Shown here piece after piece: positions 51,135 through 58,531 of a stretch of 64,000 bases of DNA (within the stretch, counting starts at the first letter, position 1; each line of letters opens with the position of its first letter). Under the pieces are notes generated by a model. It saw nothing but the letters and a program-made list of their open reading frames with translations, was not told where the DNA came from and made no database searches. The translations under genes were made by a program, and so were the position numbers. Source of the DNA: Calothrix sp. PCC 7507 (GTDB taxonomy: Bacteria; Cyanobacteriota; Cyanobacteriia; Cyanobacteriales; Nostocaceae); NCBI RefSeq assembly GCF_000316575.1, contig NC_019682.1:4462001-4526000 (forward strand), written 5' to 3'.

Positions 51135-51833
51135 ATGATTGAACTTTACTATTGGACAACCCCAAACGGTCATAAAATCACAATTTTCTTGGAAGAAGTA
51201 GGACTTCCCTACACAATTATTCCTGTCAATATTGGCGCTGGCGATCAATTTAAGCCAGAGTTTCTGAAGATTTCACCCAACAATCGCATTCCCGCAATTA
51301 TTGACAATGAACCAGTAAATGGTGGTGAACCAATTACCGTTTTTGAGTCTGGGGCTATCTTATTATATTTAGCAGAAAAAACCGGAAAATTGATTCCCCA
51401 AGATATCCGGGGTCGTGTTCAAGTCCTAGAATGGTTATTCTGGCAAATGGCGGGTTTAGGGCCAATGGCGGGACAAAACCACCACTTCAACGCCTATGCA
51501 CCGGAAAAGATTGAGTATGCCATTAACCGTTACGTCAAAGAAACAGGACGCTTATATGCAGTGCTAAATAAGCAACTAGCAGAGCGAGAATTTGTCGCTG
51601 GCGATTATTCCATTGCAGATATAGCTACTTATCCCTGGATAGTACCCTACGAACGACAAAGCCAAAACTTAGATGATTTTCCCAACCTCAAGCGCTGGTT
51701 TGAGACAATCAAAGCCCGTCCCGCCACAATTCGCGCCTATGAGAAAGCAGAAGCGCTAAAAACTCAACCTCTTGATCCGGAAAAGTCACGGGATTTGTTA
51801 TTTAACCAGTCAGCAAACACCGTTCAGCGTTGA
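51135..51833 (+). CDS. Glutathione S-transferase, nu-class-like (YfcG/YghU type)
   Basis: A 232-residue GST. The thioredoxin-like N-terminal domain reads MIELYYWTTPNGHKITIFLEE (TTPNGxK is characteristic of the YfcG/Ure2-like nu class), NNRIPAIID (cis-Pro), and FESGAILLYLAEKTGKL. The helical domain includes GLGPMAGQNHHF and FVAGDYSIADIATYPWI. Nu-class members reduce disulfides and peroxides via bound glutathione. It is the last gene of the block and is followed by a strong terminator, which marks the block's 3' end. Confidence 0.93.
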   Translation: MIELYYWTTPNGHKITIFLEEVGLPYTIIPVNIGAGDQFKPEFLKISPNNRIPAIIDNEPVNGGEPITVFESGAILLYLAEKTGKLIPQDIRGRVQVLEWLFWQMAGLGPMAGQNHHFNAYAPEKIEYAINRYVKETGRLYAVLNKQLAEREFVAGDYSIADIATYPWIVPYERQSQNLDDFPNLKRWFETIKARPATIRAYEKAEALKTQPLDPEKSRDLLFNQSANTVQR

Positions 51834-51862
51834 ATTTAATAGTTGAAAAGCTTATCAGACTA

Positions 51863-51889
51863 AAGCCTGCAAATGCAGGCTTTTTTCAT
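51863..51889 (+). terminator. Rho-independent terminator after the GST gene
   Basis: AAGCCTGCA / TGCAGGCTT stem with a 2-base gap and TTTTTTC tail, 30 bases after the GST stop. It ends the ArsR-linked gene block. The remaining 51890-52104 shows no gene. Confidence 0.9.
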
Positions 51890-52104
51890 GCGGTATAAAG
51901 TGTACATGCTAAACAAGTTGTAAAGGCGATCGCTGTCAACATTCCAGTGCAGTACATCCGTATCTATATCATCACGAAATAGAAATGGTATGACTTGCTG
52001 AGTTTTTACTGAACTTTTACTGAACTTTTCTAGTATCTTAACTGAGACTATACGGTTTTAAATATCCGTTCTAAGCTTGTTTCACAAGCAAAAGGAGACA
52101 GGTT

Positions 52105-52689
52105 GTGGAATTTCTAAAAGCTATTACCATTATATCAATCGTATTTGCTGCGGGGATGCAGAACCCAGCCGCAGCGCTGATTAATAAACAAGTTTCTCAG
52201 GCTAATTTAGAATCGCAATTAAAAACAAAGCAGTCTACTCAGATTGCTCTCAATGATACTTATTGGGGACCGCAGCGCGATTTTAAACTTTGGATGCCAG
52301 GGGTGCTAAAAATTAATACACATGACACATTGTCATCATGGAGCGCCCGCAGCCAGACGACATACATCAATATCCACAGAGATGCTCCTCCCGAAGTTTT
52401 CTACTTATCTGATATAGGAATTCGGCAGTTGCTGCAAAGCACAATGCGAGAAAGCATTGCTAGCAAAGGCAGAGTAGTTAGAAGTACCAATCTGGTAGTT
52501 GATGGATATCCTGGATTAGAGTTGCTCGTGCAACATAATGACGGAAACTTGGGGCAATATCGAGCATTTGTGGTTAAAGGACGCATATACATTCATGGTG
52601 CTGTAACAGAATATGAATTAACCACAGAAGCGACTTATTTCTTTGATTCCTTCCGAGTTTATCCTGAACGGATTAAGTACTCGGGTTGA
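52105..52689 (+). CDS. Secreted hypothetical protein
   Basis: A 194-residue protein with GTG start at 52105 preceded by AAAAGGAGA (52090-52098), a strong site. N-terminal signal peptide (MEFLKAITIISIVFAAGMQNPAAA). The mature domain is a beta-rich, single-domain protein: FKLWMPGVLKINTHDTLSSW, TYINIHRDAPPEVFYLSDIGIRQLL, DGYPGLELLVQHNDGNLGQYRAFVVKGRIYIHGAVTEYEL, FFDSFRVYPE (in pieces). The pattern (a query of a strand-rich 'gettin-in-shape' fold and a final FFDSFRV) is common in cyanobacterial secreted proteins of unknown function. No family name is given. Confidence 0.7.
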   Translation: MEFLKAITIISIVFAAGMQNPAAALINKQVSQANLESQLKTKQSTQIALNDTYWGPQRDFKLWMPGVLKINTHDTLSSWSARSQTTYINIHRDAPPEVFYLSDIGIRQLLQSTMRESIASKGRVVRSTNLVVDGYPGLELLVQHNDGNLGQYRAFVVKGRIYIHGAVTEYELTTEATYFFDSFRVYPERIKYSG

Positions 52690-52841
52690 AAGAGTTTAGC
52701 GATTAGTCAAAAAGCAAGTCCCGCACAGTAAGTTTATTGTCAAATCATGAATTAAAAGTGGGACTTGTCTAATCTATTAGCAATCACAGGCTTTAGGTTT
52801 GGTTAGGCAAAACTAAGTTACTAATTTTTGGGAGTCGAAAG

Positions 52842-53306
52842 TTGATATTCTCTAATACGCTACCTGTGCATTCTGGTCAGAAAATTGTAGAAACAGCTTT
52901 TCTTGATCAGATGGAAGTGATTGATTGGCAAGCTATATTTCAAAGGTTAATCAACTCTGATGAGGGAGAAAAATTGAGTTCAACGCAAGCAGCGATCGCT
53001 ATTTGGCGATATCAGTTATTTCTTTATCTCATCCAAAAATACCCCCATGTGAAAATGGTTCCCAACCAAGAAATTGATGCAGTTTTGCATGTCCATATCG
53101 CTAACAATCATAAGTTTGCAACCGATGGACAAAAACTCTTTAGCACTCATCTCCAGCATGTTTCCGAGTTTGGGTTAAAAGGAGAAGCAGAACGCCAGGA
53201 ATGGCTATGGACTTTTGCACGTACCCAAACACTATTCGAGCAAAATTTTGGGATAGGTGCAATGGGTAATTCTATTGCTGCTTGTTGCGAAATCCTTTAC
53301 CGATAA
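52842..53306 (+). CDS. Glycine-rich-domain-containing protein-like (GRDP-type helical domain)
   Basis: A 154-residue cytosolic protein starting at TTG 52842, seven bases after GGGAG. The C-terminal part KMVPNQEIDAVLHVHIANNHKFATDGQKLFSTHLQHVSEFG (in pieces: DAVLHVHI, THLQHVSEFG) matches the DxxWHxH-type pattern of the family otherwise known in plants and cyanobacteria, with an altered motif (Leu in place of Trp). The His residues may bind metal. The following WTFARTQTLFEQNFG is typical as well. Function unknown. A secreted small protein is encoded next, separately. Confidence 0.6.
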   Translation: MIFSNTLPVHSGQKIVETAFLDQMEVIDWQAIFQRLINSDEGEKLSSTQAAIAIWRYQLFLYLIQKYPHVKMVPNQEIDAVLHVHIANNHKFATDGQKLFSTHLQHVSEFGLKGEAERQEWLWTFARTQTLFEQNFGIGAMGNSIAACCEILYR

Positions 53307-53437
53307 GCACCTCTCAAGTTTCCCCGTATCTAAATATCGATTGCATTCCAGCAAATGTTGCAGATTTCATCATGCAGCAAATCTGCTTGCGAATTTTTCA
53401 CTTAATTCATTCTATGTACTTCAGGGAGGAATATCTT

Positions 53438-53752
53438 ATGACACACACAACATTATTTTTACAGCGATTTACAACAGCATCATTGATAGCTGCTGTCAGC
53501 ATCTTCACTAATTTTGGTTGCTTGAATCCTACTTTCGCTCAAACTCCAGAAATTAACAAAGATGAAAGTTCGATTAGTACCGATGCTAGTGACTTAGGTG
53601 AACCATTAACTTGTGGATTAACAGCACCAAATGACTGTGGCACAGGTTATGGAATAACACATGATACTTTAGAAATTGAACCAATTGAAGTTGATAAATC
53701 TGCTTTATGCGATACACCTCAAGATGTTGTTTTGTTCTGTTTTCAAATTTAG
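53438..53752 (+). CDS. Small secreted hypothetical protein, Cys-containing
   Basis: A 104-residue protein with ATG 53438 after AGGGAGGA (53422-53429). Residues 1-37 are a signal peptide (MTHTTLFLQRFTTASLIAAVS..., cleavage near TFA-QT). The mature region has five cysteines, four in the C-terminal half (LTCGLTAPNDCGTG, ALCDTPQDVVLFCFQ), so disulfides are likely. It is acidic with many Asp/Glu/Ser residues. No family known. Two hairpins follow in the 53766-53864 region. Confidence 0.65.
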   Translation: MTHTTLFLQRFTTASLIAAVSIFTNFGCLNPTFAQTPEINKDESSISTDASDLGEPLTCGLTAPNDCGTGYGITHDTLEIEPIEVDKSALCDTPQDVVLFCFQI

Positions 53753-53765
53753 AAAATGCATAATC

Positions 53766-53864
53766 CTCATACTAATTCAATCTCAAGCAACACATAAGTT
53801 GAATTAGTATGAGTCGATTCTGCTAGCTAAGAATAGGGAAATAAGTTTTTATCCTTCCCTATTC
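53766..53864. terminator. Two consecutive hairpins
   Basis: CTCATACTAATTCAA (53766-53780) with TTGAATTAGTATGAG (53799-53813), a perfect 15-bp stem; then GAATAGGGAA (53831-53840) with TTCCCTATTC (53855-53864). They follow the small secreted protein gene and probably end its transcription, although no run of Ts is present after the first. Confidence 0.6.
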
Positions 53865-53915
53865 TCAAAACTCAAACATCCACATTTTTTTTACCATACT
53901 AAATAAGAACTGACG

Positions 53916-54908
53916 ATGATGTTATCTCAAATCACCCAAAAGATTCTTGTCAAAACTTTTATTGCAGCAGGCTCAGTTTGCTTGCTGTTATATCCAAGTC
54001 TTGTGCATAGCGCACCTCCATCACCAAGTGTCACTCAAAACTCATCTAAGTTAGATGAGACAGCAATTGAAGAAGAAAAGCCGATTTATCCTATTGCAGA
54101 AAAACTGATTCGTGCTAATGGACTTGATGACCATCCGTGGCTAGCGAAAGTAGAGAATGAATTTGATACTAACGCCTTTGCTCAAGGTGTTAATCAAATT
54201 ACAATTTTCAACGGTTTGTTAGACCAAGTAGATGGTGATCCAGATGCACTTGCTGGAATTCTTGCTCATGAAATAGCTCATCATACACTACGCCATCATT
54301 ATTGGCGAACTGCTTTTGTCGCTAAGTTAATCAAACAGCTAGAAACAGAAGTAGATACAGAAGTTCAAGGTTTAATCTCGGTAGAAACTAAAAAATTCAA
54401 TGCTGATAAAAATCTTAAAAGCCGGAGAAAATCGTTGTGCCAAAATCAAGCTAGTTCTCAATATCGTATTCTCAATTGCCAAGGAGAGCCAGATACCGAT
54501 AAACTTGAGCTAATCAAACAAAAAATCACTGCTGAAAAGCAAGCAAAATTTGAAAGTGCGGCTAAACAACTTATTCGCCAGCAAGAGTTTGAAGCTGATG
54601 CTCAAGGTTATTTCTACATGGTTAAGGCTGGCTACAATCCAGAAGGTTTATTGCGAGTGTTCAATCTGATGTCACGTTTACCTTATGTTGATGCAGATGA
54701 TAGTACTCATCCATCTTTCGTTGACAGAATTAATGCTATCAAAGCGTTAATGAAAAAATATCCTCCATCAACTTTAGTAGAAGAGGGTGCAATTCGTTTA
54801 CGTCAAAATCCCCAACCTCTGACATTTGGTGTTTCCAGAGATGGGGAATCTTTACGAATTAACTCTCGGTTTGGTTCGCAACAAACTCAAAGTAAGGCTG
54901 ATAATTAA
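53916..54908 (+). CDS. M48 family metalloprotease
   Basis: A 330-residue zinc protease with an N-terminal signal/anchor (MMLSQITQKILVKTFIAAGSVCLLLYPS). HEIAH is at residues 118-122 (HExxH) and the third ligand Glu lies in RQQEFEADAQGYFYMV (ExxxD pattern, about residue 228). The preceding FNGLLDQVDGDPDALAGILAHE is the typical M48 helix. A long charged insert (residues 140-225, KNLKSRRKSLCQNQ...) between the second and third ligands is larger than in HtpX. TPR modules found in BepA-like members are absent. Likely periplasmic protein quality control. Confidence 0.9.
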   Translation: MMLSQITQKILVKTFIAAGSVCLLLYPSLVHSAPPSPSVTQNSSKLDETAIEEEKPIYPIAEKLIRANGLDDHPWLAKVENEFDTNAFAQGVNQITIFNGLLDQVDGDPDALAGILAHEIAHHTLRHHYWRTAFVAKLIKQLETEVDTEVQGLISVETKKFNADKNLKSRRKSLCQNQASSQYRILNCQGEPDTDKLELIKQKITAEKQAKFESAAKQLIRQQEFEADAQGYFYMVKAGYNPEGLLRVFNLMSRLPYVDADDSTHPSFVDRINAIKALMKKYPPSTLVEEGAIRLRQNPQPLTFGVSRDGESLRINSRFGSQQTQSKADN

Positions 54909-54946
54909 ATATCAATTTGATAGTCAAAGTTGAGTAATGAGCAACA

Positions 54947-54979
54947 AGATCCCCGACTTCTCAAAGAAGTCGGGGATCT
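54947..54979. terminator. GATCCCCGACTTCT-type hairpin
   Basis: AGATCCCCGACTTCT and its reverse complement form a 15-bp stem with a 3-base loop, 38 bases after the M48 stop. It is a widespread cyanobacterial hairpin; with no T-run it may be a weak terminator or a dispersed repeat. Confidence 0.7.
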
Positions 54980-55029
54980 GAAGTATACTAATTTTCATAA
55001 CTTCTGATGATTGCGGAAATTACTCAAAT

Positions 55030-55290
55030 GAGAAAGTAAATCGCAGTTTGAGAAAGCAATATCTGTTTTTGCTTGCTGAATCTACTGAAATGAGAAAGCA
55101 ATAAGGCATTTTGAGAAAACAATATCTGCTTTTGCTTGCTAAATCTACTGAAATGAGAAAGCAATAAGGCATTTTGAGAAAGCAATATCTGCTTTTGCTT
55201 GCTAAATCTACTGAAATGAGAAAGCAAAAAGGCATTTTGAGAAAGCAAACCGGAGTTTGATAAAGCAATATCTGTGTTTGCTTATTGAAT
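55030..55290 (-). repeat. 63-bp tandem repeat
   Basis: Three to four copies of a unit built of TGAGAAAGCAATATCTGCTTTTGC, TTGCTAAATCTACTGAAATGAG and AAAGCAATAAGGCATT, nearly identical in the middle and diverged at the ends. The unit length of 63 keeps three reading frames open on the minus strand (21-residue repeats rich in Phe, Leu, Ser), but there is no start signal or conservation beyond the repeat, so it is treated as non-coding. The T-free right side leads into the CCCCTCTCCAAACCTC repeat at 55324. Confidence 0.85.
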
Positions 55291-55376
55291 TTAACTTAAC
55301 GTAAGTTCGATGGATCTAAATAACCCCTCTCCAAACCTCTCCCCCGCAGGGAGAGAGGCTTTGAAACCCTATTGCT

Positions 55377-57719
55377 TTATAGTGCTGTGTCTAATGTTTG
55401 CAGTAGAATTTGTGTTTCTTCTGCTTCTGGAAGCATTCCCAGTCTTTCAAAATTATCTAATGCAGCGATCGCCCAACTATGAGCCTCAGGTAAATTCCCT
55501 TGCGCCCTGGCTAAACTAGATAATGAGCGTTGACAAAATGCCAGGCGCGTTTTGTCTCCATTGATTTCCGCTACGCGTAATCCTTCTGATAACAGTCTTT
55601 GAGCCTCATCTAATCCTCCTTGTTTGATGGCAATATCCGCTAACCAATTTTGTGTACAGGAAATGGCACGTTGCCAATTTATTTTCTGTGCATATTCCAA
55701 AGCTTCTAGAAAAAGAACTTTCGCCTCCTCATACTCTCCACGTTTGAAGAGAATTTCACCTTGGTAATAACGAATTTGCGTCAACGTCCGCAGTCGTTGC
55801 TGTTCTGGTAATTCTGTCTGTTCTAGTAACTCCATTGACTGCATCAACCATGTCTGCGCTTCGTCAAACCTCTGCTGTTGAATGCGTAAAACCGCAATAT
55901 TTCTTGCCAAGTTTAATTGACATAAAGGTTCTTGATGGTGACGCAGTTCCCAAGCCCGTGCAAACAACTCGTCTGCTTCTTCTAACTGCTTGTGCTTCCT
56001 CATCGTGGTGAGAGTCCAAGCCCGATCAATCATCATCTTAGCCGCAACTAACCAGTCTTGGCGCTGTTCTGCTGCTTGAATTAGCCATGCACTCCAAGTG
56101 AGGCGATCGTCCCAATAACGCAAGTGGCTTTCTCTTCTACCCATAATGTGGGTGTATGCTTCTGTATTTTGCCACAATTGCAACATCTCAGTATATCGCC
56201 CTGCAACCATACACCACTCAATCACAGCTTGCAGATTTTGCCACTCTGCTTCTAAACCATCAAACTGTCCTTGCCATTCTTTCGCATCCTGTCCAGCATA
56301 TTGCTGTGAAAAACTTAAGTACCAACTAATCCATCTTTCTCGTGCTGCGCTCTCAAAATCAGGGTGAGCATTCAACTCAGCCAGGGCATATTCACGAGTT
56401 AATGGCAGCATACTATAGCGATGATTTTCTTGTTTAACTAAAGATAATCCTCGCAATCGAGCCAAATCCTGATTTATGATGTTGAGGCTGATGTCCTGTA
56501 CTGCAACATGCACCAGCGCATCCTGTAAAGCAGGCATGGGAAACAAAGCCAGTGCCATAAGTAACTGATGTGCAGTTTGTCCTTGGAGAAGTTTCACAGA
56601 ACTCTCAAAGCAAAAACGGGCAACATCCCCCGTAGATTGAGACACCCCTGTCAACACTTCCTTAATTGAGTAGCCATTGGCTAACTGTCCGATTGCATAA
56701 CTAATTGCTACTGGGATACCTCCTGTCACTTTGTAAAGTGCTTGCATATCTTGAAGATTTAAAGAGACTCCTTTTTCTTTGGCTTCATGCTGAATTAAAC
56801 AAAGACTATCAGCTTCCGGCATAGATGTGAGACGCACCGGCACAAACAAAATTTGTTCGCGGGTGGTAATTACTGCTTTGACTGTCGGCGGTAATTCATA
56901 TAAAAATGCCAGAACATCTTGCTGATTCTCAACCGTCTCCAGATTGTCCACAATTAGCAAGGTACGTTGGCAAGAAAGGGCATCTTTAATTAAATCTAAT
57001 TGCTCTTCAAAACTTGCTCCAGTTATGTCTAATTCATCTAACATCCGCGCAATCTGCCGAAAAATATCGCACAGAGTCCGCCGTGGAGCCAAACTTGGGA
57101 ACAAACCAAAGGACGCGAGGTAGTATCGTTTAGCTGATGTGAAAATTACAACATCAAAAGTGGGTACACCTAAAAAAGCTTCGTTGTTGTAACTGGCTTG
57201 TAAACAACGGTAGGCGGCTTCCACTACCAGCGTTGTTTTGCCCACACCCCCAATACCATCCACACTTACCAAATGGGCCGCATGTCTGGGTGAGAGCAAC
57301 TCCAACAGTCGAGTAATTTCCTCTTCTCTACCAATAAAGCTAGTGCAACTAGGCGCAGGTAAATTGTGACGCAGCCGTCTAGGAAATATCTGCGGTGGAA
57401 TTAACGATGGATCTGGAGGGATAACTATTTCTGGCTCGGCAAACTTCGAGTGCTTCAATAAATTATTTAATACTAATTCAACAGTATTAATACGTGCTTT
57501 TTTACCTGTAGCATCTGACAATAGCTCCCAAAGTTTTGGGCAAAAGACTCGCTGCACAGTACCGTCAGAATATCCAGTGACGCGAATATCTTTGAGCTTT
57601 TGACCTTCCAGAACTTGCTCAAGGATACATTCTTGAACATTATTCAACTTTCTTCCTGTTTTGGAGAAAACTTGAGTGTTGGCTACTCTGATCAGTTCTG
57701 AGATTTTTTCATTGCTCAT
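55377..57719 (-). CDS. STAND NTPase: HTH-NB-ARC-TPR protein
   Basis: A 780-residue cytosolic STAND protein. N-terminal residues 1-85 are a helical HTH-like domain (ISELIRVANTQVFSKTGRKLNNVQ...PKLWELLSDATGKK) found before cyanobacterial NB-ARC and effector modules. The NB-ARC ATPase follows: FIGREEEI (about 128), Walker A GIGGVGKTT (155-163), Walker B LLIVDNLE (253-260), sensor ITTREQ and GLP-like GIPVAI. A winged-helix segment is followed by TPR-like repeats from about residue 470 (LEEADELFARAWELRHH, RGEYEEAKVLFLEALEYAQK). Such proteins act as ligand-triggered switches in signalling or defence. No effector domain is obvious, so output may be the N-terminal DNA-binding domain. Confidence 0.85.
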   Translation of the reverse strand: MSNEKISELIRVANTQVFSKTGRKLNNVQECILEQVLEGQKLKDIRVTGYSDGTVQRVFCPKLWELLSDATGKKARINTVELVLNNLLKHSKFAEPEIVIPPDPSLIPPQIFPRRLRHNLPAPSCTSFIGREEEITRLLELLSPRHAAHLVSVDGIGGVGKTTLVVEAAYRCLQASYNNEAFLGVPTFDVVIFTSAKRYYLASFGLFPSLAPRRTLCDIFRQIARMLDELDITGASFEEQLDLIKDALSCQRTLLIVDNLETVENQQDVLAFLYELPPTVKAVITTREQILFVPVRLTSMPEADSLCLIQHEAKEKGVSLNLQDMQALYKVTGGIPVAISYAIGQLANGYSIKEVLTGVSQSTGDVARFCFESSVKLLQGQTAHQLLMALALFPMPALQDALVHVAVQDISLNIINQDLARLRGLSLVKQENHRYSMLPLTREYALAELNAHPDFESAARERWISWYLSFSQQYAGQDAKEWQGQFDGLEAEWQNLQAVIEWCMVAGRYTEMLQLWQNTEAYTHIMGRRESHLRYWDDRLTWSAWLIQAAEQRQDWLVAAKMMIDRAWTLTTMRKHKQLEEADELFARAWELRHHQEPLCQLNLARNIAVLRIQQQRFDEAQTWLMQSMELLEQTELPEQQRLRTLTQIRYYQGEILFKRGEYEEAKVLFLEALEYAQKINWQRAISCTQNWLADIAIKQGGLDEAQRLLSEGLRVAEINGDKTRLAFCQRSLSSLARAQGNLPEAHSWAIAALDNFERLGMLPEAEETQILLQTLDTAL

Positions 57720-58531
57720 TGGTCAGTTGGAAATACTCCTTGTAGTGAGCTTAACTTAGATTGTGAAAATAATTTTATACCTTGAACAAATTGAATCAAA
57801 AGCTGAAAATATTGAATATCTTGTGCTGAATTACTGAATATGCTGCTGAAATTCACTACACAAAATGAATTTTATTTTGTCTATCCTATAAGCAAAGTTG
57901 CACAGTAGAGTCTATTTAAACCCCCACTCATGACAAAAGACAAATGACGACTCTCTCCTAGTGAAGACACTGCGTGTAGCTTGCTTCCCCGTAGGGGTAA
58001 ACTAGTTAGCTTTATTTCTACTTAAGCGATCGCGCTTTTAACTTAGATATTTTGTAGCCTGGAATACTTATAGACAAGCTTTTCAGTGAGAGGAATAAAT
58101 CAACGCTAGTTTAGTTAACAAGTCAAGAGAAGTTATGGATTTTACTCTGGGCAATTTTATTTAAAATCACCTGTTGTAAAAATTATGCACTTCTCTGTAT
58201 TGCAAAAATCACCATTTTCCATAAGAATGATTACTTAAGTAGCAGAGTTGAGCAAGCAAGTGTAAATCGCTGGAAACTCGATTAGTCGCTAGTTAATCGG
58301 TGAATCGAGTTTGAGTAAGGCTGAAATAGGTGTGGTTTCAGCTAATTTTTATGTGTTCTGTTTACGCTTACACTTAGTAACACAAGTGTAGGATTATTAC
58401 CCATTGGCTAGGGAAACATTTAACACTTGCTAAACCTAATACGTGATGCAGGTAAATATCTGTTAACGAAGTATATTTCGGCTTCAAATTTTTTGTTATC
58501 CAGTGTGTAGCTACAGTCAGACTGAAGGCAA
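57720..58531. other. Long intergenic region upstream of the receptor kinase
   Basis: The 812 bases are AT-rich and lack a supported gene. A dispersed-repeat fragment CTGCGTGTAGCTTGCTTCCCCGTAGGGG is at 57969-57997 and HIP1-like GCGATCGC at 58026. Inverted pairs include GAATCGAG-type pieces around 58275-58310 (CTCGATTAGTC/GAATCGAG). The divergent promoters of the STAND and kinase genes must be here. Confidence 0.5.

Noticed and set aside
55020-55268. Minus-strand frames of 74-82 residues in the 63-bp repeat
   Set aside because: Unit length of 63 keeps several frames open by chance; no start signal and no similarity outside the repeat.
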